Origin: CAWCTD01 sp963798455
GTDB taxonomy: Bacteria; Acidobacteriota; Terriglobia; Bryobacterales; Bryobacteraceae
NCBI GenBank assembly: GCA_963798455.1
Contig: CAWCTD010000003.1
Coordinates: 1,488,001 to 1,552,000, forward strand
DNA length: 64,000 bases
Direction of reading: 5' to 3'
Part shown: positions 17,884 to 27,773 of the stretch, in pieces
Layout: each line of letters opens with the position of its first letter
Position numbering within the stretch: position 1 is the stretch's first letter
Notes under the pieces: model-generated
Told to the model about the DNA's origin: nothing
The model's database searches: none
Seen by the model: only the letters and a program-made list of their open reading frames with translations
Translations under genes and position numbers: made by a program

Positions 17884-20800
17884 ATGCTACGAAAGCTCGG
17901 ACGCTGGCCCTTACTGGTATTCGTGTGCCTCGCGATCCTCAGCGGGGCACTGGCTCAGACGCCGCCGGACCTGACCAGGCAGCCGAGCCTGTACGTGGTG
18001 CCTTACGCCCACCTGGATACGCAGTGGCGCTGGGAGTACCCGACGACCATCGGAGAGTATATCCCGAGAACGATGCACGACAACTTCGCGCTGTTTGAAA
18101 AGTACCCGCACTACGTCTTCAACTTCAGCGGCGCCAACCGCTATCGCATGATGAAGGAGCACTATCCGGCCGACTACGAGACGGTGAAGAAATATGTCGC
18201 CGCCGGCCGCTGGTTCCCTTCCGGCTCGTCCATGGAGGAAAACGACGTCAACTCGCCCTCCGCCGAGTCGATTATCCGGCAAATCCTCTACGGCAAAGAG
18301 TTTTTTCGCCGCGAGTTCGGCAAGACCAGCGCCGAATTCATGCTGCCCGACTGCTTCGGTTTCCCCGCCTCGCTGCCGAGCATCCTGGCCCATACCGGCC
18401 TCAAAGGCTTCTCCACGCAGAAGCTGACGTGGCATTCCGGAGCCCGCGTCGGCGGCCCTGGTTCACCGGAAGATACGCCCGTGGGCATCCCCTTCAACGT
18501 CGGTTTTTGGGAAGGCCTGGATGGCAAAGGCGTGATCGCCGCACTGAACGCAACAGACTATAACGGGAACGTCACGGACGACATCACCAAGAGTCCGGCT
18601 CCACCCGATGCAAGCGCGCGAACGGCGCCCATCGACTGGCCGAAACGGGTCCAGAAGGACGGTGAGTCCAGCGGGCTATTCGTCGATTACCGCTACTATG
18701 GCACGGGAGACCGTGGCGGAGCCCCGCGGGAAGCCTCGGTGAAGCTGATGGAGGCGATTGTGACGAAGAGCACGGCGGTGATGCCGCCGTCCACCGAGGA
18801 AGTGAAGGTGGGCGATGGCCCGCTGCACGTCATCCAGGCTACCGCCGAGCAGATGTTCCTGGATATCAAGCCCGGCGAGGCCGCTCATCTGCCGCGCTAC
18901 CAGGGCGATCTCGAGCTGATCGAGCACTCGGCCGGTTCGCTTACATCCGAAGCGTATATGAAGCGCTGGAACCGCAAGAACGAGTTGCTGGCCGATGCCG
19001 CCGAGCGAGCGTCCGTTGCCGCCGCATGGCTGGGCGGCCGGACCTATCCGCTGGAGCGGCTGAACAACGCCTGGACATTGGTGATGGGCGCGCAGTTTCA
19101 CGATATTCTGCCCGGCACGTCCACTCCCAAGGCGTATGAATACTCCTGGAACGACGAAGTGCTGGCGATGAACCAATTCGCCGGCGTGCTGGCCAGCGCA
19201 ACGGACGCCGTGGCGTCGGCCCTGGATACACGGGCCAAGGGCACGGCCATCGTGGTCTACAATCCTTTGAACATCGGCCGCGAAGACGTAGTAGAGGCCA
19301 CGATCCCCTTCCCCAATGGCGCGCCAAAGGCCGTTCGCGTTTTCGCTCCGGACGGCAAGGAAGCGCCCGCGCAGTTGTCGGGCGGGAAGGTGCTGTTCCT
19401 GGCCAAAGCGCCATCGGTTGGCTACGCTGTTTACGATGTGCGGCCCGCCGATGCTCCCGGGGACTCGCCGGCGCTCAAGGTGACCGAGTCGTCGCTCGAA
19501 AACACCCGGTATCTGGTCAAGCTGGATCCCAACGGCGACGTAGCCAGTATCTTCGACAAGAGCCTCAACAAGGAGCTTCTCTCCGCCCCGGTGCGCCTGG
19601 CATTCACCACCGACAAACCTAGTGTCTACCCCGCCTGGAACATGGACTGGGAGGATCAGAAGAAGCCGCCGCGTGCTTACGTTCAGGCGCCGGCGAGGAT
19701 CCGGATTGTCGAACACGGTCCGGCGCGTGTCGCGCTCGAGGTGACGCGCGAAGCCGAGGGCTCGCGGTTCATCGAGACCATCCGTTTGTCGGCGGGTGAT
19801 GCCGGAAACCGAGTGGAATTCGGCAATGTCATCGACTGGAAGACCCGCGAGGCGAACCTCAAGGCCGCCTTTCCCCTGACAGCGTCGAACCCCATGGCGA
19901 CCTACAACTTGGACGTCGGCACGATTCAGCGCGGTAACGACGAAGAAAACAAGTACGAAGTGCTCTCCCACCAGTGGTTCGATCTCACCGATAAGACCGG
20001 AGCCTACGGCGTGACAGTGCTCTCCGACTGCAAGAACGGCTCCGACAAGCCCGACGACCACACCCTGCGCCTGACGCTTCTCCGGACGCCGGGCATCGCC
20101 GCCGGGAACACCAGGATCTACGCCGACCAAGCCACACAGGATTGGGGACAGCACGAGTTCGTGTACGGCCTGGCCGCGCACGCGGGCGACTGGCACCAGA
20201 CGCAGACGGACTGGCAGGCACAACGCCTCAACACGCCCCTCATTGCCTTCGAAGCTTCCAAGCACCAGGGCAGTCTCGGCAAGAATTTCTCGGTGATGAA
20301 GGCCAGCAGCAGCCGGACGCGGGTGCTGGCTCTCAAGAAGGCAGAGCAAAGCAATGAAGTGATCGTCAGGCTGGTCGAGCTCGATGGCAAGCCGGCCGAG
20401 AACGTTCGCATCGCGTTCGCCGCTCCGATTGTCGCCGCTCGAGAGGTCAACGGCGCGGAGGAGCCGGTGGGGCCGGCCACAATTACCAAGGGGGAACTGG
20501 TGACGAGCTTCACCCCGTTCCAGCCCCGCAGCTTCGCGGTGAAGCTTGCCGCTGGGCGCGCGAAGGTGGCGCCCCCGCGGTGGCAGCCGGTGGAGTTGTC
20601 CTATGATCGATCTGTCGCAACCGTGGACCAAACGAAATCCGTGGGCGGCTTCGATGCCGCCGGCCGTGCCCTCGCAGCCGAGATGCTCGCCGGCGAGATT
20701 GCCTATGACGGCATCGAGTTCAAACTCGCTCCCGCGCAGCCTGGGGGATTCGACGCCGTGGTCCCGCGGGGCCAGACGATTCCGCTGCCGGCCGGCAAGT

Positions 20801-21261
20801 TCACGCGGCTGTGCGTCCTGGCAGCCGCCGATGGCGATCAGAAGGCCACGTTCCGCATCGGGGACAAGCCCGTCGATCTGACGATCCAGGACTGGGGCGG
20901 CTTTATCGGGCAGTGGGACACCCGGCTGTGGAACACCCGCCAGGAGCCGGTTTCACCGTCGCCAGGCGCTCCCACCGAAGCGCCCAGGATGAGGACCGTG
21001 ATGGAGTATGCCGGTCTGACTCCGGGCTTCATCAAGCGCGAGCCCGTGGCGTGGTTCGCCTCGCACCGGCACACGGCCGAAGGCGCCAATGAGCCTTACG
21101 CCTATTCTTACTTGTATGCTTACGCTATCGATATGCCAGCCAACGTCCGCACCGTGACGCTGCCGGCGAACGACAAGGTCCGCGTTCTGGCGGTGACCGT
21201 GGCGGCCGGGAGCGGCGAGGCCCGTCCGGCCCAACCCCTGTATGACACACTGGAGCGATAG
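17884..21261 (+). CDS. Glycoside hydrolase family 38 alpha-mannosidase-like, secreted
   Basis: This 1125-residue protein has a signal peptide (1-24, ending SGALA) and a purine-rich ribosome-binding site before the ATG. The N-terminal GH38 domain is recognised by AHLDTQWRW (His43 and Asp45, zinc ligands), LPDCFGFPASLP (Asp156, nucleophile position) and QFHDILPG (His406, zinc ligand). The remaining beta-rich half matches the mannosidase C-terminal domains. GH38 enzymes release alpha-mannose with retention of configuration. The signal peptide places it in the periplasm or outside. It is transcribed divergently from the ABC operon and may belong to glycan degradation with the nearby sulfatase. 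Confidence 0.9.
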   Translation: MLRKLGRWPLLVFVCLAILSGALAQTPPDLTRQPSLYVVPYAHLDTQWRWEYPTTIGEYIPRTMHDNFALFEKYPHYVFNFSGANRYRMMKEHYPADYETVKKYVAAGRWFPSGSSMEENDVNSPSAESIIRQILYGKEFFRREFGKTSAEFMLPDCFGFPASLPSILAHTGLKGFSTQKLTWHSGARVGGPGSPEDTPVGIPFNVGFWEGLDGKGVIAALNATDYNGNVTDDITKSPAPPDASARTAPIDWPKRVQKDGESSGLFVDYRYYGTGDRGGAPREASVKLMEAIVTKSTAVMPPSTEEVKVGDGPLHVIQATAEQMFLDIKPGEAAHLPRYQGDLELIEHSAGSLTSEAYMKRWNRKNELLADAAERASVAAAWLGGRTYPLERLNNAWTLVMGAQFHDILPGTSTPKAYEYSWNDEVLAMNQFAGVLASATDAVASALDTRAKGTAIVVYNPLNIGREDVVEATIPFPNGAPKAVRVFAPDGKEAPAQLSGGKVLFLAKAPSVGYAVYDVRPADAPGDSPALKVTESSLENTRYLVKLDPNGDVASIFDKSLNKELLSAPVRLAFTTDKPSVYPAWNMDWEDQKKPPRAYVQAPARIRIVEHGPARVALEVTREAEGSRFIETIRLSAGDAGNRVEFGNVIDWKTREANLKAAFPLTASNPMATYNLDVGTIQRGNDEENKYEVLSHQWFDLTDKTGAYGVTVLSDCKNGSDKPDDHTLRLTLLRTPGIAAGNTRIYADQATQDWGQHEFVYGLAAHAGDWHQTQTDWQAQRLNTPLIAFEASKHQGSLGKNFSVMKASSSRTRVLALKKAEQSNEVIVRLVELDGKPAENVRIAFAAPIVAAREVNGAEEPVGPATITKGELVTSFTPFQPRSFAVKLAAGRAKVAPPRWQPVELSYDRSVATVDQTKSVGGFDAAGRALAAEMLAGEIAYDGIEFKLAPAQPGGFDAVVPRGQTIPLPAGKFTRLCVLAAADGDQKATFRIGDKPVDLTIQDWGGFIGQWDTRLWNTRQEPVSPSPGAPTEAPRMRTVMEYAGLTPGFIKREPVAWFASHRHTAEGANEPYAYSYLYAYAIDMPANVRTVTLPANDKVRVLAVTVAAGSGEARPAQPLYDTLER

Positions 21262-21269
21262 ATCGCGTC

Positions 21270-21726
21270 ATGCGGAACGCATATCGGATCATCTGTCCGC
21301 GGCAGGTCATTGAGTCCTTCAAGCTGGTCGCCCTCGACCGTCACCCGCGAGAAGCCTATGCCGTATTTTTCGGCCGCTTTGACGGAATGCTGGCGGAGAT
21401 CAGAGAACGTCTGGTACCCCGAAGATCAACGGCAGTTCGCCACTGCGAGCGCCGTTGAGACGATCAGGGGCCGCGCCGCCTGGTGGCAGAAAGCCGTGGA
21501 CATCGCGGAGTCTGACGGTCTGGAGATCATCGGCGACATACACAGCCACCCCGAGACTGATCCGGAGCGCCTCAAGGACCCGTCGCCATCCTACCAGGAC
21601 TGGCAAAACTACCGCGGGCCGAGGTGGATTCGGGGGATCTGCGTGGTCTGCAAGAGGCCGCGCAGCGTGAAGTTCCGCGTGACCTTCTGGCCGCCGCTGC
21701 TGAGGGCTGTGGTGCGATACAAATGA
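21270..21726 (+). pseudogene. JAMM/MPN (JAB) metallopeptidase-like protein, frameshifted
   Basis: Two frames together encode one JAB domain. The first (from ATG 21270) gives HPREAYAVFFG with the JAMM glutamate. The second carries VWYPEDQ and the zinc motif HSHPETDPERLKDPSPSYQD, matching the H-x-H...S-x-x-D signature. The break lies at GAACGTC (21405-21411); deleting one A yields Asp-Val-Trp-Tyr and an intact protein of about 151 residues. Bacterial JAMM proteins are isopeptidases or sulfur-carrier-protein processing peptidases. No ubiquitin-like, E1-like or other partner gene is adjacent. It is either a pseudogene or a sequencing error. Confidence 0.75.
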
Positions 21727-21763
21727 ATCGCCTTCGCCGCCGCAGGTCGGGGGCGAGTCAACT

Positions 21764-23365
21764 TCACCGCTCGCGCCGGTATGGCGCGTACCAGTTGCGC
21801 TCGGCCCACTTGGCCTGATAGCGGGAGGTGGGCAGGTTGTCCTGGGTCCGGATGGTCCACCGCAGCAGTTCCACGAGGAGTCGCCCTTGCTCGGCGGCAA
21901 CGGAAGTATCTCCGAACAGATTTCGCAGCTCGTGCGGATCAGAAGCCAGGTTGTAGAGTTCGCCGTTGCCCATCACGTCGAAGGCCAGCTTCCAATCGCC
22001 CATCCGCACCATCTTCATGTATCCGCTCTGCGTGTAGGAGTTCAGCTCGTCGAAAGACGGCACGGCGCCCGGCGGTCCGGAAATCGACGCGTGGCCGAAA
22101 TCCAGCTTGTCGGTGCTGTCGTAGTTCAACCCGCCGAAGCCGACTTCCGCGTAGATGCTCTGGAATTCTTCCCTGGGATAATCCTGGCCCTGGAGCAATG
22201 GCCATAAGCTGCGACCCTGTGCGCCGCGCGGGAGCCCGGCGCCGAGCGCCTCGCACAGGGTTGGCATGACGTCCGCCATCGAGACGAGCGCCGGGTGGTT
22301 CCGCTGCGGCCGGACCCCCCAACCGGCCCAAACCATGGGGATTCTGACCAGGGCCTCTGGCAGGCCCACGCCCTTGCGCATCAAGCCGTAGTCGGTCAGA
22401 TAGTCGCCGTGATCCGAGACGTAGACGATTAGAGTGCTCTCAGTCAAGCGCTGCTCTTCCAGACTTTCCAGCAGGCGCGCCACCTGGTCGTCGATCAGGC
22501 GCAGCATGCCGAGGTAGTTCGACTTCGTGCGCCGCCAGTACTTGTCGTAGCCCGGGTAAGTATGCTCTTCGAGCTCGCGGAGCCACTGCCACTTGACGCC
22601 CTTGCTTTTCAGCACCTCAGGACCGGCGGCCCGCTCCGGGACCTTGTCGGGAGGGAACATGTCGAAGTACGGCTTGGGCGCCTGGTAAGGGTTGTGCGGT
22701 TCAGGGAAGCTGACCCAGAGGAAGAACGGGCGACCGGCGGAGCCGCGTACGAACTCGATAGCGTCGGAGACGATCCGGTAAGGCAACTGGGTCTGGAGGG
22801 GAAAAGGCGTTGGCTCCTGGCTCACCGCGTGATTCAGGCGGGCCAGCCACTGGTCATAAGCAGCCACTTCTGGAGGCGCGCCGGCGGCCTTCCATCCCCC
22901 GCCGTGGCTGTACTCCCGCCAGAAGTCGAGGTCTGGGAGAGCGAGATGGCTATGATTCTTGCCCGCCAGACCCGTCCGGTAGCCGAGCGATTTCACGACA
23001 CCCACGATGTCCCTCTCGAAATAGGCGTCCTTCGCGGCGCTGTTTTCGCGGACGCGATGGGCGTGCGGCCAGCGCCCGGACAGCATGCTTACCCGGCTGG
23101 GGACGCACAGGGGCGCGGTGCAATAGGCTTGGTCGAACGCCACGCCGCCCGAGGCCAGCCGGTCGAGCGCGGGCATGGTGTCGAGTGGGTAGCCTGTGCG
23201 CTTTGTCAGGCCCGCCCTATGCTGGTCCGCCATGATGAGGAGGATGTTCGGACTCGCCTGCTTCGGCCTCTGCAGGGCTGGTGCTCCCTGAATTGCCGGT
23301 GCGGCTGCCCCGGCGGCAAGAGAGGTGAGGGTCTGCAAGAACTCCCTGCGTTTCGATCGCGGCAT
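21764..23365 (-). CDS. Tat-exported sulfatase (Cys-type, FGly-dependent)
   Basis: The start at 23365 is chosen for its GGAGG ribosome-binding site and for the twin-arginine signal that follows at once (KRREFLQTL); longer upstream frames lack both. The 534-residue product has the sulfatase metal site NILLIMADQHR, the modification motif CVPSR with Cys87 (converted to formylglycine) and the AGKNH signature. The C-terminal GELYNLASDPHELRNLFGD is standard for type I sulfatases. It hydrolyses sulfate esters, probably of polysaccharides, in the periplasm. No formylglycine-generating enzyme is in the window. It is divergent from the YncE/phosphoesterase gene, with 85 bases between the starts. Confidence 0.93.
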   Translation of the reverse strand: MPRSKRREFLQTLTSLAAGAAAPAIQGAPALQRPKQASPNILLIMADQHRAGLTKRTGYPLDTMPALDRLASGGVAFDQAYCTAPLCVPSRVSMLSGRWPHAHRVRENSAAKDAYFERDIVGVVKSLGYRTGLAGKNHSHLALPDLDFWREYSHGGGWKAAGAPPEVAAYDQWLARLNHAVSQEPTPFPLQTQLPYRIVSDAIEFVRGSAGRPFFLWVSFPEPHNPYQAPKPYFDMFPPDKVPERAAGPEVLKSKGVKWQWLRELEEHTYPGYDKYWRRTKSNYLGMLRLIDDQVARLLESLEEQRLTESTLIVYVSDHGDYLTDYGLMRKGVGLPEALVRIPMVWAGWGVRPQRNHPALVSMADVMPTLCEALGAGLPRGAQGRSLWPLLQGQDYPREEFQSIYAEVGFGGLNYDSTDKLDFGHASISGPPGAVPSFDELNSYTQSGYMKMVRMGDWKLAFDVMGNGELYNLASDPHELRNLFGDTSVAAEQGRLLVELLRWTIRTQDNLPTSRYQAKWAERNWYAPYRRER

Positions 23366-23450
23366 TTTGGATTCCTCCATGGCTGGCTTCAACCGCCCTC
23401 CATCCACGCAAGCGAGGCGGCGGAGTGTAGAATACCAAAGGAATCCCCCT

Positions 23451-25982
23451 ATGCGAAAGACATTGGTAGTTCTCATGTTGCTGGCCGGCGCGGTGATCGT
23501 CGCCCAGCAGACTTCGCTGTTCTCAATACTCAAGAGCACGGCGCGGATCGGCAAGCAGGCAGGCGGTTACTATCTGTTGCCAACCAACCAACTCCTGCAG
23601 CCTTGGGGCGAGGTGGCTCCCATCTCGGGACGGCCCGTGGACGCCGCTCTCAGCTCGGACCGGCGCCTGCTGGCGATCCTGAACACGCGCAGCGTGTTGC
23701 TGGTGGACCCCTCCACGGGCGTCAGGCTCGCCGAAGTCAAGTCCGGCACGACATCGTATGCAGGCGTGGCGTTCCGGCCGGGCGATCGCGAACTATGGGC
23801 CAGTGAGGCCACCCGCAACGGGCCGGATGACATCCTCGTCACCGAGCTTTCCCCCGTAGGCCAACCCATCAAATCCGCCCAACTGGCGTTGCCGGGCCAT
23901 CCCGTACCGGCGGGTATCGCCTTCGCTCCCGATGGCGAGACCGCCTACGTCGCCTTGAGCCGGAACAACACCCTGGGCGTTATCGACGTCCGGTCACGGG
24001 CGCTGAAACGCGAGGTGGAGGTCGGGATCGCGCCGTTCGCGGTGGTGGTTTCCGGCAAGCTCGCGAGGATCTTCGTCTCCAACCGCGGCGGGCGCAGGCC
24101 GGCTCCTGGCGACGTAACAGCTCCGTCCAGCGGCTCACTGGTGGCGACCGACTCCAAAACAGGCGCGTCCATTTCAGGAACGATCAGCGTCGTGGACATG
24201 CGCACCCTGGCGGTGCAGGAGATTGCGGTGGGCCTTGCACCCTCGGGCATGGCTTTGAGCCCGGATGAATCGACGCTGCTGGTGGCGAACGGTCACTCCG
24301 ACACGGTTACTTTTCTGGACACAAAGACGCTCGCCCGAAGCGACGTGAAGATTCCGGCCTTCCCCGAGGGCACTCTGGGGAGCCAACCGATTGCGGCCGC
24401 ATTCTCGCCGGATGGCGCGAGGGCATACGTTGCCTGCGGCGGAAACAACGCCATCGCCATCCTGACCGGCGGCCGTGGCAAGTGGAAACTGGCGGGCGCT
24501 GTACCCACGGCGTGGTTCCCCTCGGCGATTGCCGTCGAAAGTAAAGGCGGCTTGAGGGTCGTCTGCATCAAAGGCGTCGGCAACACAGCCAACGGCCGCG
24601 GCGCTTTTAGCTCCTTGAGCTACGAAGGCTCGCTGGTGAGCGTCCCCGTGCTCGAGCCCGGCCAGATGGCCGCCGGGGAGCGCGAAGTGCGCGCGGCGAA
24701 CGAGCCCAAGTTCGAGCCCGCCGGTGGCATCTCGAATCCGTGGTCGCTGGGCATCCGGCACGTCTTCTTCATCATCAAAGAGAACCGCACCTATGACCAG
24801 GTCTTCGGAGACATTTCCAAGGGCAACGGCGACCCCAAGCTGGTCATGTACGGCCGCGACATCTCGCCCAATCACCACGCCCTGGCCGAGCGCTACGTTC
24901 TGCTGGACAACTTTCACACCGGCGGCGCCATCAGCTTCGACGGCCACCAGTGGCTCATGCAGGCTTTTGTAAGCGACTACGTGGAGCGGGCGTTTGCCGC
25001 CTCGCCCCGCGGCTATGCCTGGAACATGAGCGATTCGCTCGTGGTTTCCCCCGCCGGCTTCTTCTGGCAGAGCGCGACCAGGCCCTTGAGCGTTCGCATC
25101 TACGGCGAGTTTTCGTTGCCTGCGCGATGGGACCCGTTGAAACAGAGCGCGGTGGACATCAACGAGGGCCAGCTTCTGAGCTGGAGCGAATACTGGAGGC
25201 TCTACAAGCAAGGCAAGTGGCAGGAAGTGTCGGGCTCCCGCTCGGGGGTGCCGGCGCTCCAGAACCTGATCGACCCGCGTTATCCATGCAGCAGCGTCGG
25301 CATTCCGGACCAGCTCCGGGCCGAGGAGTTCCTGCGGGATTTCTCCGAGCGCGACAAGAGCGGCAACGTCGCCGAACTCAATATTCTCCATCTGAATAGC
25401 GACCACACCAATGGGACGCGCCCCGGCTCTCCAACACCCCGCGCCATGGTTGCCGACAACGACTTGGCGCTGGGGCGCATCGTGGAAGCGATTTCCAAGA
25501 GCCGCGTCTGGAGCCAGAGCCTGATTCTCGTGGTGGAGGATGATGCGCAGAACGGCCTCGATCACGTGGACGGCCACCGCACGGTGGCGCTCGCCATCGG
25601 CCCGCACATCCGTCGGGCGGAGGTGGACTCGAACCATTACAACCACACCAGCATGGTCCGGACCATTCAGGAGATCCTCCGGATTCCGCCCCGCACCCGG
25701 TTCTTGACCAGCGCGCGGGCCATGACCAGCATCTTCACCCGCGAGGCGGACACTGCTCCCTACCAGTGCCTCCCGGAGAAAGTCGCGCTGGACGAAATGA
25801 ACCCGCCGCTCACGGCGCTCACCGGCAGGCAGCTTTGGGCGGCCCGCCAGTCGCTCGCCATGGATTGGTCCGAGCCAGACGACATCCCGGCGGACGTGCT
25901 GAACCAGATCCTGTGGTGGGACAGCAAAGGCTATGACACGCCCTACCCGAAGCTGAAGGGCCGTGTGGCGCAGGCTCGATAG
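23451..25982 (+). CDS. YncE-like beta-propeller fused to phosphoesterase (PF04185 type)
   Basis: The ATG at 23451 follows AAAGGA by seven bases and opens a signal peptide (MRKTLVVLMLLAGAVIVAQ). Residues about 50-400 are YVTN/YncE-type propeller repeats (LSPDESTLLVANGHSDTVTFLD and similar). Residues about 430-780 form an alkaline-phosphatase-superfamily phosphoesterase with IIKENRTYDQVFGD, FDGHQW and VVEDDAQNGLDHVDGHR. The combination is a known two-domain family of environmental bacteria; it is thought to hydrolyse phosphate esters outside the cytoplasm, with the propeller as a binding platform. It is followed by a metallophosphoesterase gene 12 bases downstream. Confidence 0.9.
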   Translation: MRKTLVVLMLLAGAVIVAQQTSLFSILKSTARIGKQAGGYYLLPTNQLLQPWGEVAPISGRPVDAALSSDRRLLAILNTRSVLLVDPSTGVRLAEVKSGTTSYAGVAFRPGDRELWASEATRNGPDDILVTELSPVGQPIKSAQLALPGHPVPAGIAFAPDGETAYVALSRNNTLGVIDVRSRALKREVEVGIAPFAVVVSGKLARIFVSNRGGRRPAPGDVTAPSSGSLVATDSKTGASISGTISVVDMRTLAVQEIAVGLAPSGMALSPDESTLLVANGHSDTVTFLDTKTLARSDVKIPAFPEGTLGSQPIAAAFSPDGARAYVACGGNNAIAILTGGRGKWKLAGAVPTAWFPSAIAVESKGGLRVVCIKGVGNTANGRGAFSSLSYEGSLVSVPVLEPGQMAAGEREVRAANEPKFEPAGGISNPWSLGIRHVFFIIKENRTYDQVFGDISKGNGDPKLVMYGRDISPNHHALAERYVLLDNFHTGGAISFDGHQWLMQAFVSDYVERAFAASPRGYAWNMSDSLVVSPAGFFWQSATRPLSVRIYGEFSLPARWDPLKQSAVDINEGQLLSWSEYWRLYKQGKWQEVSGSRSGVPALQNLIDPRYPCSSVGIPDQLRAEEFLRDFSERDKSGNVAELNILHLNSDHTNGTRPGSPTPRAMVADNDLALGRIVEAISKSRVWSQSLILVVEDDAQNGLDHVDGHRTVALAIGPHIRRAEVDSNHYNHTSMVRTIQEILRIPPRTRFLTSARAMTSIFTREADTAPYQCLPEKVALDEMNPPLTALTGRQLWAARQSLAMDWSEPDDIPADVLNQILWWDSKGYDTPYPKLKGRVAQAR

Positions 25983-25994
25983 AATAAAGCAAGC

Positions 25995-27119
25995 ATGCCG
26001 CGGGGTCTGTGGGTCGTTCTCATTCTGCTCGTCGCGTTTGGGATTCTGTACGGCTGGCACTACTTCCTCTACGTCTCTACCGTCCATTTTTTCGGCATCG
26101 CCGGCAGAACGGCCAAGAGGGCGGTAGCGGCGCTTTTTGTCCTGCTTCCAGTTAGCTTCCTTGTCTCTGAGTTCATCTCGCGGCGGACCGAGAACAGCTT
26201 TGCCAGAGCGTTTTCCATGGTCTCCAGCCTGTGGCTCGGCGTGGGACTGGCGCTCATGCTGTTCTTCGCCGTGGCCTGGGCTGGCTGGGGGGTCTTTAGG
26301 CTTCACAATCCCCGGCCAAACCCGGCGATGTTCGGCTTGACGGCGTTGCTGGTCACCTGTCTCTATTCCGGCTACGGCGTATGGAACGCCCGTCACCCAA
26401 GGATCGAGAACATCACGGTGAAAATCAAGAACCTCCCGCCGGAATGGCGCGGGAGAAAGCTGGTCCAGATCACCGATCTACACCTGGGGCAGATCCTCGG
26501 GCCGGCGTTCCTCCGGAGCGTCGTCCAGCAGGTGAATGCCCAGGACCCGGCCGTGGTTCTTATCACGGGCGATCTGTTCGACGGCGATGATCGAGGTCTC
26601 GATAGATTCACAGCACCGCTCAACGCGATCCACGCCCCCCTGGGCGCCTACTTCGTGACGGGCAACCACGAAACGTACCTGGGCGTCGCGCGGGCTTTGG
26701 ATGCTCTCAAGAAGACCAAGGTGAGGGCCTTGAATGACGAAATGGTGGTGATCGATGGCTTGCAGATCATCGGCATCAGCTATCCGGCGCGAGGCTTCTC
26801 CCGGGACATCGCGGCGGCGATCCGGGGGATACAGGGGTTCGATCGCGAGAAACCTTCCCTCCTCCTGTACCACAGTCCGACTCAGGTCCCGGAGGTGAAG
26901 GCCGCCGGAATCAATTTCCAGGTGTCCGGGCACGTCCATCACGGCCAACTATTCCCGATCCAACTCATCACGAGGTTGATCTACGGGAAGTACGATCACG
27001 GGCTGAACGTGGAGAGCGATTTCGCGATCTACACCTCCAGCGGCACGGGCACGTGGGGTCCCATGATGCGCACCGGGAATCACCCCGAGATCACCGTGAT
27101 CCACCTGGAACCGCGGTAG
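25995..27119 (+). CDS. Membrane-anchored metallophosphoesterase (YkuE/calcineurin-like)
   Basis: The 374-residue protein has four N-terminal hydrophobic segments (about 5-130) and then a calcineurin-like phosphoesterase domain. Metal-site motifs are TDLHLGQ, TGDLFDGDD, TGNHET, LYHSP and SGHVHHGQ, in the order usual for the family. Relatives act on UDP-diacylglucosamine-type or other phosphodiesters at the membrane. It lies 12 bases after the phosphoesterase gene, on the same strand, so the two are probably one operon. The exact substrate is unknown. Confidence 0.9.
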   Translation: MPRGLWVVLILLVAFGILYGWHYFLYVSTVHFFGIAGRTAKRAVAALFVLLPVSFLVSEFISRRTENSFARAFSMVSSLWLGVGLALMLFFAVAWAGWGVFRLHNPRPNPAMFGLTALLVTCLYSGYGVWNARHPRIENITVKIKNLPPEWRGRKLVQITDLHLGQILGPAFLRSVVQQVNAQDPAVVLITGDLFDGDDRGLDRFTAPLNAIHAPLGAYFVTGNHETYLGVARALDALKKTKVRALNDEMVVIDGLQIIGISYPARGFSRDIAAAIRGIQGFDREKPSLLLYHSPTQVPEVKAAGINFQVSGHVHHGQLFPIQLITRLIYGKYDHGLNVESDFAIYTSSGTGTWGPMMRTGNHPEITVIHLEPR

Positions 27120-27161
27120 AGCTGGGACGCCAGCGCCGCTCGGCTCGGAAGGGTAGAGAAA

Positions 27162-27671
27162 ATGACCTCAACGGGTGCGGTTCGGCGTAGAATTGATAGC
27201 GGCATGGTCATAGATAAGCTGGCAAGTCACGAGCTGTTCGGGCTGCTGAGCCCGAGGGAGGTGGAAACGCTCAGCAACGCATCCGGGGTCGTGAAACTTA
27301 GCGAGGGCGAAAAACTCTACTCGGAGGGGCTCCCAGCGAGTCACCTCTTTGTACTTCTGAAGGGTAGGGTGGAACTGAGGAGACCCACGAAGGGAGGACC
27401 AAGCCTCCTGGTCGAGGACCTCCTCAAAGGAAGCATCTTCGGCGTCTCCTCCCTCACGGGAACAGAGCGGTACCTCCTGAACGCTCAGTGCGTGGAGGAC
27501 TCGGAGGTGCTCAAGATCGAGGGCAGGGTCCTGCGCCTTGTCCTGGACCAGAACCCCTTGGTGGGTTACGCCGTCCAACGGAGGGTTTCGCAGGTTTTCT
27601 TCAAGCGCTACGTCGATGCCATGGAGAGACTCCAGAGGGTTGTCCAGGCGCTCCCCATGGGGAGCACGTAG
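27162..27671 (+). CDS. Single-domain cyclic-nucleotide-binding (CRP-like) protein
   Basis: The 169-residue product has a cNMP-binding fold: ELFGLLSPREVETL at the start, the jelly-roll with LSEGEKLYSEGLPASHLFVLLKGRVEL and a final helix. There is no helix-turn-helix, so it is not a classical CRP/FNR regulator. ATG 27162 has GGAAGGG upstream; ATG 27204 is also possible and lies closer to the conserved part. The phosphate-binding-cassette Arg-Ala pair is not evident, so the ligand may not be cAMP. Such stand-alone domains can regulate partner proteins; none is identifiable here. Confidence 0.75.
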   Translation: MTSTGAVRRRIDSGMVIDKLASHELFGLLSPREVETLSNASGVVKLSEGEKLYSEGLPASHLFVLLKGRVELRRPTKGGPSLLVEDLLKGSIFGVSSLTGTERYLLNAQCVEDSEVLKIEGRVLRLVLDQNPLVGYAVQRRVSQVFFKRYVDAMERLQRVVQALPMGST

Positions 27672-27773
27672 CGCGGAAGCTCTGAAGAGGATGTCGGTTT
27701 CCTTGTTGAAATCCGCTTCGGTTGGACGGCCCTCCGACCTTTCCTGGCAACAACCCATCCTGCTCCCCATTGC

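Noticed and set aside
18676..20631. A 651-codon open frame on the minus strand inside the GH38 gene
   Set aside because: It lies entirely opposite a gene with clear catalytic motifs, and its translation is rich in Arg, His and Gly with no family features. It is a GC-driven antisense frame.
24174..26396. A 740-codon minus-strand frame across the phosphoesterase genes
   Set aside because: It is antisense to two genes with strong domain motifs and has no recognisable domain.
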